The position numbers were made by a program, and so were the translations under genes. Positions 1 to 6,043 of a DNA stretch of 16,870 nucleotides are shown here, piece by piece. Under the pieces are notes generated by a model, which was given only the letters and a program-made list of their open reading frames with translations, was not told the origin of the DNA and did not search any database. Every line of letters begins with the position of its first letter. Position 1 is the stretch's first letter. Source of the stretch: CAZTII01 sp964613305. GTDB taxonomy: Bacteria; Bacillota_I; Bacilli_A; Erysipelotrichales; Erysipelotrichaceae. Location of the stretch: contig CAZTII010000039.1 in assembly GCA_964613305.1 (NCBI GenBank), positions 1 through 16,870 on the forward strand, written 5' to 3'.

Positions 1-111
1 AACAACAAAATTTAGCCCGTTTTTACTGCTTTTTATGATTCATGCGTAATGACTACGTATTAATAACAATAAATCTCTCATTTTTCCACAAGTTTATGAA
101 ACTTTATTGAG
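1..111. other. Left-edge intergenic stretch, no gene seen
   Basis: This is AT-rich sequence before the first promoter. I see no convincing reading frame, RNA gene or hairpin terminator in it. A TACGTA palindrome at 54-59 is the only symmetry and is too short to interpret. Confidence 0.5.
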
Positions 112-140
112 TAGACAACTTATTTTTAATATGTTATCAT
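112..140 (+). promoter_or_regulatory. Promoter of the Sm_multidrug_ex gene
   Basis: The -35 is TAGACA (112-117) and the -10 is TATCAT (135-140), with a 17-base spacer. A TG one base before the -10 gives an extended -10. The ribosome binding site AAAAGGAG (153-160) and ATG at 167 follow at normal distances. Confidence 0.6.
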
Positions 141-166
141 TTCATTTGTGAAAAAAGGAGAAAATA

Positions 167-673
167 ATGACAGACGCATTAGTACAATGGATTGTTCAAA
201 ATCTTGGTTCTTCCGCAGGAAAAGAACTAACGACGTTTATAATTTCAATGACACCAATATTAGAATTAAGAGGAGGCTTACTAGCCGCTTCCCCAGCATT
301 ATTAAATGTCCCAATGTGGCGAGCAATTCCAATCGCTATCATCGGTAATATGTTACCAATACCATTTATTTTATGGTTAATCAAACCAATCTTTAATTGG
401 ATGAGACAACGAAGTTTCTTAAGACCAATTGTCGAAAAATTAGAAAACAAAGCCTTAAGCAAACGTGAAGAAGTAGAAAAATATGAATTCTGGGGCCTAG
501 TAATCTTCGTTGGTATTCCTCTACCTGGAACTGGCGCTTGGACTGGAGCACTAATTGCTACTTTATTAGATATAGACATTAAAAAAGCAACACTTTCCAT
601 CTTTATTGGTGTACTTATGGCAGCTGTCATAATGACAATATTATCCTATGGAGTCCTTGGTTTCTTTGCCTAA
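167..673 (+). CDS. Small multidrug export-like membrane protein (COG2426 / Sm_multidrug_ex)
   Basis: This is a 168-residue integral membrane protein. I recognise the Sm_multidrug_ex family (PF06695) from TPILELRGG at residues 29-37, with Pro30, Glu33 and Arg35-Gly36, and from the second conserved loop GIPLPGTGAWTG at 116-127. There are about four hydrophobic segments, near 21-46, 52-75, 108-130 and 138-167. A charged cytoplasmic-looking stretch rich in Lys, Arg and Glu lies at 78-106. The length is typical. The family name comes from a loose association with drug export, and the transported substrate is not known, so no function should be read into it. The start at 167 follows AAAAGGAG at a good distance. 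It is the only plus-strand gene here, has its own promoter and terminator, and converges on the flavodiiron gene. Confidence 0.85.
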   Translation: MTDALVQWIVQNLGSSAGKELTTFIISMTPILELRGGLLAASPALLNVPMWRAIPIAIIGNMLPIPFILWLIKPIFNWMRQRSFLRPIVEKLENKALSKREEVEKYEFWGLVIFVGIPLPGTGAWTGALIATLLDIDIKKATLSIFIGVLMAAVIMTILSYGVLGFFA

Positions 674-688
674 ACCAAGGGCTTTTTT
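653..688 (+). terminator. Intrinsic terminator of the Sm_multidrug_ex gene
   Basis: CCTTGGTTT (655-663) pairs with AAACCAAGG (672-680). The stem can be extended by two pairs, and it is followed by TTTTTT at 683-688. The stem includes the last codons and the stop codon of the gene. Confidence 0.85.
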
Positions 689-692
689 ATAT

Positions 693-717
693 AAAAAAAA
701 TAAAGGTTATCCCTTTA
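693..717 (-). terminator. Intrinsic terminator of the flavodiiron gene
   Basis: On the minus strand TAAAGG (717-712) and CCTTTA (706-701) form a short stem around a 5-base loop containing the stop codon. Eight T residues follow (700-693). Together with the plus-strand terminator it separates the convergent genes. Confidence 0.7.
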
Positions 718-1891
718 CTTTCTTTGAAAATTCAACACCAAATTCAACAGCACGACTTAAATCATCATCACTCGGTTTAAATTTAACTTTAAAACCATCA
801 ACGACATTCATTTTCACTTGTCTCATTCGTTCACTTAAGAAATCAACCGCTTCACCACTCCAACCGTAGCTACCAAAAGCACCACCAAACTTCGTACGAT
901 GAACAACCATGTTCAAACAACCGGCACAATGCCAAATTGGTGGAAGCGCATCAGCTAATATTGTAGGGGACCCTAATAAAATACCATCAGATGCCATAAT
1001 ATCATTACGAATTTCTTCCGTTACACCATTAACACAATCGTGTAAAATTACTCTAAAATCACTATCCTGTAAAATTCCTTCCGCTATCTTTTTAGCTAAC
1101 ATCTCCGTATAACCATATGCTGAAACATAAGGAATGGTAATTAGTTTCTTATCACTAGCTAAGATACTCCACGCTTTAGCGTGTTCAATCGCTTCTTTAA
1201 TACCAACATCAATGACAGGACCATGACCAGTCGCAATCATATCAATGGTTAAAGGTTCAATTTTTTGAATCGCTTTAACCATAAATACTTTTCTAAATGG
1301 AGCAATAATATCATCAAAATACAATTTAACCGCTTTTTGATAATCATCCTTGTTCACTACTTCACTTTTTAATACACCATCAAAACTATAATGAGCACCA
1401 AAAGAATCACACGTAAACAACAATGCTTTTTCCTTAACATACGTATACATTGTATCTGGCCAATGTAAATTAGGTGCACTATAAAATTCACATGTCAAAT
1501 CACCTAAATCAAGAACCATTCCTTCTTTAGCTGTAATAGAAGAAAATGGACGATTGATAATTTCCTTAATAAAACCTAGCGCTACACCTGATGCGACTAT
1601 TTGCATATCAGGATAAACTTCCAACAATTTATTTAAACTACCCGCATGATCAGGTTCGGTATGATTCATAATACAATAATCAATCGCCTTATCACCACAA
1701 ACTTCTTTAATGTTTGTTAAACACTCATCAAAGAAATCAATTTTACATGTTTCAACTAAAGCAATTTTATTAGACCCTTTTAAAATATACGCATTATATG
1801 TAGTACCAAACGGTGTTCTCATAATCACATCAAAAACTTCTAACTTACGATCTTGAACACCTACATAATACACTTGTGACATCAGTTTCAT
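707..1891 (-). CDS. Flavodiiron protein (FprA-type flavoprotein)
   Basis: This 394-residue cytoplasmic enzyme reduces O2 to water and/or NO to N2O at a diiron site fed by FMN. The N-terminal metallo-beta-lactamase-like domain (about 1-245) has all the expected iron ligands: His77, Glu79, Asp81 and His82 in HTEPDHAGS, His143 in NLHWPDTM, Asp162 in CDSFGAH and His223 in TGHGP. The C-terminal flavodoxin domain (about 250-394) has the FMN phosphate loop SAYGYTE and the SPTILADALPP loop. Length matches the core family. No rubredoxin or NADH-reductase domain is fused, so an external electron donor is needed and none is encoded here. I chose the start at 1891 because GGAGGT sits six bases before it; an in-frame upstream ATG at 1939 would overlap the neighbour and lacks a good site. 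O2 reduction is likelier than NO, but the sequence does not decide this. Confidence 0.93.
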   Translation of the reverse strand: MKLMSQVYYVGVQDRKLEVFDVIMRTPFGTTYNAYILKGSNKIALVETCKIDFFDECLTNIKEVCGDKAIDYCIMNHTEPDHAGSLNKLLEVYPDMQIVASGVALGFIKEIINRPFSSITAKEGMVLDLGDLTCEFYSAPNLHWPDTMYTYVKEKALLFTCDSFGAHYSFDGVLKSEVVNKDDYQKAVKLYFDDIIAPFRKVFMVKAIQKIEPLTIDMIATGHGPVIDVGIKEAIEHAKAWSILASDKKLITIPYVSAYGYTEMLAKKIAEGILQDSDFRVILHDCVNGVTEEIRNDIMASDGILLGSPTILADALPPIWHCAGCLNMVVHRTKFGGAFGSYGWSGEAVDFLSERMRQVKMNVVDGFKVKFKPSDDDLSRAVEFGVEFSKKVKG

Positions 1892-1892
1892 A

Positions 1893-1910
1893 TAACTACC
1901 TCCGTAGTTA
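1893..1910 (-). promoter_or_regulatory. Hairpin presenting the flavodiiron ribosome binding site in its loop
   Basis: In the minus-strand mRNA the arms TAACTAC and GTAGTTA (7 base pairs, 1910-1904 and 1899-1893) enclose a GGAG tetraloop that is the Shine-Dalgarno core. The ATG follows one base after the stem. The structure could limit or expose ribosome access. Confidence 0.5.
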
Positions 1911-1939
1911 AATATACATCTTTTAGTGTAAAAATTCAA
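1911..1939 (-). promoter_or_regulatory. Possible internal promoter for the flavodiiron gene
   Basis: On the minus strand TTGAAT (1939-1934) and TATATT (1916-1911) are 17 bases apart. The -35 overlaps the stop of the YczE-like gene. Its predicted start falls around 1904, so such a transcript would lack the 5' arm of the ribosome-binding-site hairpin. Confidence 0.35.
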
Positions 1940-2547
1940 CTAATATGAATAATATTCTTTTTAAATTTATTCACAACTTTAAGAAACATTGGAATTAATT
2001 TCCCAATTAAAATCATCGCCACAATTGTTCCATACGTCATCTTTGAGCCTAACAACAAACCAAGCGTCAACAACACCGCATCCAACACCCATCGAACATG
2101 AGTATATTGTTTATTTAAACGAGAACTAATCGAAATAATTAAAGCATCATATGCTGATTTACCAACATTTGCACTAATCGTTAAAGCAATCGCAATCGAA
2201 AGAATAATACAACCAAATAAAAATACAACAAACGAGATAATTGGATCTGTAATCATAGGTATCGTCTTTATACCAAACTCAATTCCAAATTTATTGATGA
2301 TAGGAATCAAACTCGTTCCTAACCCTAATTGTGTTTTATCAATAAAGAATACAATAACTATAAAAATAAAGGCACCTAAATTAGCAGCATTTCCTAAACC
2401 GATTTTTAAAAATTTATCAATTCCATCGTAATATACCGTAATTGGATCAGCGCCCAAACCACTACGATTACAAACCGCAACACCAAACCCTAAAATAAGT
2501 GAACCGATAACTAACAAAAACCAATTCTTTTCGCCTTTAGTTTCCAT
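1936..2547 (-). CDS. YczE-like integral membrane protein (COG2364)
   Basis: This 203-residue multi-pass membrane protein has about five hydrophobic segments, near 10-28, 52-70, 100-128, 147-170 and 172-190. The N-terminal ...GFGVAVCNRSGLGADPITVYYDGI pattern (a helix followed by a Gly-Leu-Gly-Asp/Ala-Pro turn) and the later ANVGKSAYDALIISIS stretch are typical of the YczE/YitT-related group. No enzymatic residues are apparent and the substrate or role of this group is unknown. GGAGA lies six bases before the ATG. The flavodiiron gene follows after 44 bases with no terminator between, so both are probably on one transcript. A functional link between them is only inferred from position. Confidence 0.75.
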   Translation of the reverse strand: METKGEKNWFLLVIGSLILGFGVAVCNRSGLGADPITVYYDGIDKFLKIGLGNAANLGAFIFIVIVFFIDKTQLGLGTSLIPIINKFGIEFGIKTIPMITDPIISFVVFLFGCIILSIAIALTISANVGKSAYDALIISISSRLNKQYTHVRWVLDAVLLTLGLLLGSKMTYGTIVAMILIGKLIPMFLKVVNKFKKNIIHIS

Positions 2548-2571
2548 ATTTTTTCTCCATGTAAAAATAAT

Positions 2572-2600
2572 AACATATGTTTATTGAAAATAAATTTCAA
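2572..2600 (-). promoter_or_regulatory. Promoter with palindromes before the YczE-like gene
   Basis: TTGAAA (2600-2595) and TATGTT (2577-2572) are separated by 17 bases. The -35 is one arm of TTGAAA-N5-TTTCAA (2584-2600), and the -10 lies in the perfect palindrome AACATATGTT (2572-2581). This could be an operator, but AT-rich DNA gives such symmetries easily. Confidence 0.45.
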
Positions 2601-2622
2601 AAAAAGAGGATTTCTCCTCTTT
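2599..2622 (-). terminator. Intrinsic terminator of eno
   Basis: On the minus strand AAAGAGGA and TCCTCTTT form an 8-base-pair stem (2622-2603) closed by a GAAA loop, followed by more T residues to 2599. It lies directly after the eno stop codon. Confidence 0.85.
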
Positions 2623-2624
2623 CA

Positions 2625-3926
2625 TTATTTAATTTTTACGTTGTAGAATGCGTCTTTACCTAAGTATTCAGCAACTGGACCTAATTCATCTTCAATACGT
2701 AACAATTGGTTGTATTTAGCAATACGGTCAGTTCTACTCATTGAACCTGTTTTGATTTGACCAGCATTTAAACCAACAGCGATATCAGCGATAGTTGTAT
2801 CTTCTGTTTCACCTGAACGATGAGAAACAACACAAGTATAACCAGCTTTTTTAGCCATTTCCATCGCATCAAATGTTTCAGTTAATGTACCGATTTGGTT
2901 TACTTTAATAAGGATTGAGTTAGCGATTCCTTTTTCAATACCTTCTTTTAAGATAGCAGGGTTAGTAACGAATAAGTCATCACCAACGATTTGAATTTTC
3001 TTACCAAGAACATCAGTAAGTTTTTTCCATCCGTCCCAGTCTCTTTCTCCTAAACCATCTTCGATAGAGATGATTGGATATTTTTCAACCCATTCAGCAT
3101 ACATAGCAATCATTTCATCTGATGTTTTAATTCCACCATTTGATTTTTCTAATTCGTATACTTTAGTTTCTTTATTATAGAATTCAGAAGCAGCAACGTC
3201 CATTGCGATACAAATATCAACACCTGGTTTAAATCCAGCTTTTTCAATAGCCGCAACAATTAACTTCAATGGTTCTTCATTACCATCAGCACATGAAGGA
3301 GCAAATCCACCTTCATCACCAACGTTTGTATTATAACCTTTAGCTTTTAATACTTTACGTAATTCATGGAATGTTTCAGAACCCATACGTAATGCTTCAG
3401 CGATAGTTTTAGCACCAACTGGCATAATCATGTATTCTTGGAAGTCAACAGTAGAGTCAGCATGGCTACCACCGTTAATAACATTCATCATAGGAACAGG
3501 TAATACTTTACCATTAAATCCACCTAAATATTTATATAATGGCATACCATAGTAATCAGCTGCAGCACGAGCAATAGCCATAGAAACACCTAAGATTGCA
3601 TTAGCTCCAAGTTTTGATTTATCTTTAGTACCATCAAGATCTAACATGATTTGATCAAGAGCATTTTGTTCACGAACATCAAGGCCGCAAAGTTCATCAG
3701 CGATAATGTTATTCACGTTATCAACAGCTTTTAATACACCTTTACCACCAAAACGAGATTTATCACCATCACGTAATTCTAATGCTTCACGCTCACCCGT
3801 AGAAGCACCACTTGGTACCATAGCGCGACCAAATGCACCCGATTCTGTTTCAACTTCAACTTCGATTGTAGGATTTCCTCGTGAATCGATTACTTCACGA
3901 GCATAGATATCAATAATAATTGGCAT
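2625..3926 (-). CDS. eno: Enolase (phosphopyruvate hydratase)
   Basis: Enolase dehydrates 2-phosphoglycerate to phosphoenolpyruvate in lower glycolysis and works in the cytosol. The 433-residue protein is full length and well conserved throughout. Visible landmarks are the flexible loop with GGSHAD (His155), the proton-transfer Glu205 in DEGGFAPS, Mg2+ ligands Asp243, Glu289 and Asp316, the catalytic base Lys341 within the family signature ILIKVNQIGTLTET, and SHRSGETEDT near 368-377. The start at 3926 is preceded by AAGGAGG with seven bases between. It is the last gene of the pgk-tpiA-eno cluster, 63 bases after tpiA without a clear terminator. A good promoter candidate in that gap suggests eno can also be transcribed alone. 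Confidence 0.98.
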   Translation of the reverse strand: MPIIIDIYAREVIDSRGNPTIEVEVETESGAFGRAMVPSGASTGEREALELRDGDKSRFGGKGVLKAVDNVNNIIADELCGLDVREQNALDQIMLDLDGTKDKSKLGANAILGVSMAIARAAADYYGMPLYKYLGGFNGKVLPVPMMNVINGGSHADSTVDFQEYMIMPVGAKTIAEALRMGSETFHELRKVLKAKGYNTNVGDEGGFAPSCADGNEEPLKLIVAAIEKAGFKPGVDICIAMDVAASEFYNKETKVYELEKSNGGIKTSDEMIAMYAEWVEKYPIISIEDGLGERDWDGWKKLTDVLGKKIQIVGDDLFVTNPAILKEGIEKGIANSILIKVNQIGTLTETFDAMEMAKKAGYTCVVSHRSGETEDTTIADIAVGLNAGQIKTGSMSRTDRIAKYNQLLRIEDELGPVAEYLGKDAFYNVKIK

Positions 3927-3951
3927 GTTAAGCCCTCCTTTTTTCTTCTTT

Positions 3952-3980
3952 ATTATGTCACGTTAACCATGACTTATCAA
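3952..3980 (-). promoter_or_regulatory. Candidate separate promoter for eno
   Basis: TTGATA (3980-3975) and CATAAT (3957-3952) are separated by exactly 17 bases. The spacer contains an imperfect 17-base dyad (3957-3973) with GTCA/TGAC ends that could be an operator or a remnant hairpin. The eno ribosome binding site follows. Confidence 0.5.
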
Positions 3981-3989
3981 CAAACAAAT

Positions 3990-4733
3990 TTACGCAATAG
4001 CGTTAATAATTGCTAAATATGAATCAACTTTAAGTGAAGCCCCACCAATTAGAGCACCATCAATATCTGCTTCACTCATATATTCTTTAATGTTTTCAGG
4101 TTTAACTGATCCACCATATTGAATACGAACTTCATTTGCAGCATCATCACCATACATAACACGAACTTGATCACGTACAATCGCACAACAAGCTTGTGCT
4201 GTAGCCTTATCTGCCGATTTACCAGTACCGATAGCCCAAATAGGTTCATATGCAATAACAATCGTTTTAACACAATCACTGCACAAATTAGCAATGCTTC
4301 CACTTAATTGATCACGAATCACTTTTTCTGTCAATCCAGCATCATACTCAGCTTCAGTTTCACCGATACAAACAATAGGTGTAATATTTGCTTTTAATAA
4401 ACGTTTCGCTTTTTTATTCACTGTTTCATCAGTTTCATTAAACATTTGACGACGTTCAGAGTGACCAATCACACAATATGTAGCACCTAATTCTTCAATC
4501 ATAGGAACACTGATTTCACCAGTAAATGCACCACTATCTTCAAAATGACAATTTTCTGCCGCAACAACTAAATTCTTCGCTGTTTTAGCCGCATCTTTCA
4601 ATGCTGTAAAAGGAACTGCTACACCAAAAGTAGCTTTATCATGTAACTGAGTATCAATCGCTTCAATAAAAGCAATTGTCTCAGCACATGTTTTATTCAT
4701 TTTCCAGTTACCAACAATAATCGGTTTTCTCAT
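3990..4733 (-). CDS. tpiA: Triosephosphate isomerase
   Basis: This enzyme interconverts dihydroxyacetone phosphate and glyceraldehyde 3-phosphate in the cytosol. It is a complete 247-residue TIM barrel. It carries the N-terminal GNWKMN with catalytic Lys11, the electrophile His91 in VIGHSERR, the catalytic base Glu163 in AYEPIWAIGTGKSA (which also begins the mobile loop 6), and the phosphate-binding YGGSVKP (206-212) and IGGASL (229-234). Its ATG overlaps the pgk stop codon by one base (TAATG), which points to translational coupling; no strong independent ribosome binding site is seen. Gene order pgk-tpiA is standard for Bacillota. Confidence 0.97.
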   Translation of the reverse strand: MRKPIIVGNWKMNKTCAETIAFIEAIDTQLHDKATFGVAVPFTALKDAAKTAKNLVVAAENCHFEDSGAFTGEISVPMIEELGATYCVIGHSERRQMFNETDETVNKKAKRLLKANITPIVCIGETEAEYDAGLTEKVIRDQLSGSIANLCSDCVKTIVIAYEPIWAIGTGKSADKATAQACCAIVRDQVRVMYGDDAANEVRIQYGGSVKPENIKEYMSEADIDGALIGGASLKVDSYLAIINAIA

Positions 4734-5932
4734 TAAGCAAGATCCTGAATAATTGCGATACCAGGCAATTCTTTACCTTCCATGTATTCTAAAGAAGCAC
4801 CACCACCAGTAGAGATGTGAGTAAACTTATCAGCGAAACCAAGGTTAATTGCTGCTGAAGCAGAATCACCACCACCAATAACAGTCATCGCACCATCTAA
4901 ATCAGCCAATGCTTTACAAACTTCAATTGTACCTGTCGCAAATTCAGGACGTTCAAATACACCCATAGGACCATTCCAAACAACTGTTTTAGCACCATTA
5001 AGTGCTTCTTTAAATAAAGCAATTGATTTAGGACCAATATCAAGCCCCATATAACCATCAGGAATTTGATCAGCATCAACAACTTTAATGTCTGTTGGAT
5101 TAGCAAAATCATTAGCAATTACAGCATCCACAGGAAGAATGATTTTATCAGCTCCGCGAGCCAAGAAATCTTTAGCCATTTCAACACGGTCAAGTTCAAG
5201 TAATGAATTACCTACTGAATAACCTTGAGCATAAGCAAAAGTAAATGACATACCACCACCGATAATAACTTTATCAGCAATTTTCAATAAATTTTCAATA
5301 ACAGCAATTTTATCCGAAACTTTAGCACCACCTAAAATAGCAACTAAAGGACGTTTAGGATTATCAATTGCAGCACCTAAATTAAGCAATTCTTTTTCAA
5401 CTAAGAAACCTACAGCACTTGGTAAATGAGTTGCAATACCTACTGTTGAAGCATGAGCTCTATGAACTGAGCCAAATGCATCCGATACATACAAGTCACC
5501 TAACGTAGCCCAATAAGCAGCTAAATCAGCATCATTTTTACTCTCACCTTTTTCATAACGAGTGTTTTGAATTAAGATGATTTCACCATCATTCATTGCC
5601 TTAACAGCTTCTTCAACTTTTTCACCACGAGTTTCAGCAATAAAAGTAACTTTACCAGAAACAAGTTCAGCTAATCTAACCGCAACTGGAGCCATATTGT
5701 TCTTCTTTTTATCAGCCTCACATTTTTCAGCATCTTTATGATCTACTTTGCCTAAGTGAGACATTAAGATAACTTTTGCTCCATTCTCCGTTAAATAATT
5801 GATTGTAGGAAGGGCAGCTTGAATACGATTATCGTTCGTAATTACACCTTCCTTAAGCGGTACGTTAAAATCCACACGTACAATGACACGTTTACCTTTA
5901 ACATCTAAATTTTTGACAGTTTGTTTTGCCAT
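4733..5932 (-). CDS. pgk: Phosphoglycerate kinase
   Basis: The enzyme transfers phosphate from 1,3-bisphosphoglycerate to ADP, the first ATP-forming step of glycolysis, in the cytosol. The protein has 399 residues. It shows the N-domain VRVDFNVP (18-25), the substrate-binding stretches around 33-36 and SHLGK at 58-62, RYEKGESKND (125-134), DAFGSVHRAH (151-160), the hinge LGGAKVSDK (200-208), GPMGVFE (321-327), and the nucleotide-binding GGGDSASAA (353-361). A short, highly charged loop after SHLGK (about 64-79, Lys/Glu/Asp rich with a Cys) is longer than in many PGKs but leaves all motifs intact. AGGAGG lies eight bases before the ATG. It heads the cluster and runs into tpiA with a one-base overlap. 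gapA, the usual upstream partner, is not in this window. Confidence 0.98.
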   Translation of the reverse strand: MAKQTVKNLDVKGKRVIVRVDFNVPLKEGVITNDNRIQAALPTINYLTENGAKVILMSHLGKVDHKDAEKCEADKKKNNMAPVAVRLAELVSGKVTFIAETRGEKVEEAVKAMNDGEIILIQNTRYEKGESKNDADLAAYWATLGDLYVSDAFGSVHRAHASTVGIATHLPSAVGFLVEKELLNLGAAIDNPKRPLVAILGGAKVSDKIAVIENLLKIADKVIIGGGMSFTFAYAQGYSVGNSLLELDRVEMAKDFLARGADKIILPVDAVIANDFANPTDIKVVDADQIPDGYMGLDIGPKSIALFKEALNGAKTVVWNGPMGVFERPEFATGTIEVCKALADLDGAMTVIGGGDSASAAINLGFADKFTHISTGGGASLEYMEGKELPGIAIIQDLA

Positions 5933-5957
5933 GCAAATCTCCTCCTTTTGCCATTCA

Positions 5958-5987
5958 ATTATACCATCTTACCCCCTTCTTAATCAA
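5958..5987 (-). promoter_or_regulatory. Promoter of the pgk-tpiA-eno cluster
   Basis: TTGATT (5987-5982), an 18-base spacer, and a consensus TATAAT (5963-5958) preceded by TG plus one base (extended -10). It is followed by the strong pgk ribosome binding site at about 5941-5947. Confidence 0.7.
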
Positions 5988-6011
5988 ACATTAGTGAATA
6001 CTTTCTCAAAC

Positions 6012-6043
6012 AAAAAAATCAGGAAATTAAAGTTCCTGATTTT
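6012..6043 (-). terminator. Intrinsic terminator of the flavin lipoprotein reductase gene
   Basis: An 11-base-pair stem pairs 6043-6033 with 6025-6015 around a 7-base loop, followed on the minus strand by T residues to 6012. It overlaps the stop codon. Confidence 0.85.

Noticed and set aside
196..630. Long minus-strand open frame opposite the Sm_multidrug_ex gene
   Set aside because: It is a frame shadow of a well-supported gene, with no ribosome binding site, no family resemblance and no minus-strand promoter.
5694..5743. Charged insertion in PGK after SHLGK as a sign of a fused or foreign segment
   Set aside because: Loop length at this place varies among bacterial PGKs, the flanking motifs are intact, and base composition does not change.
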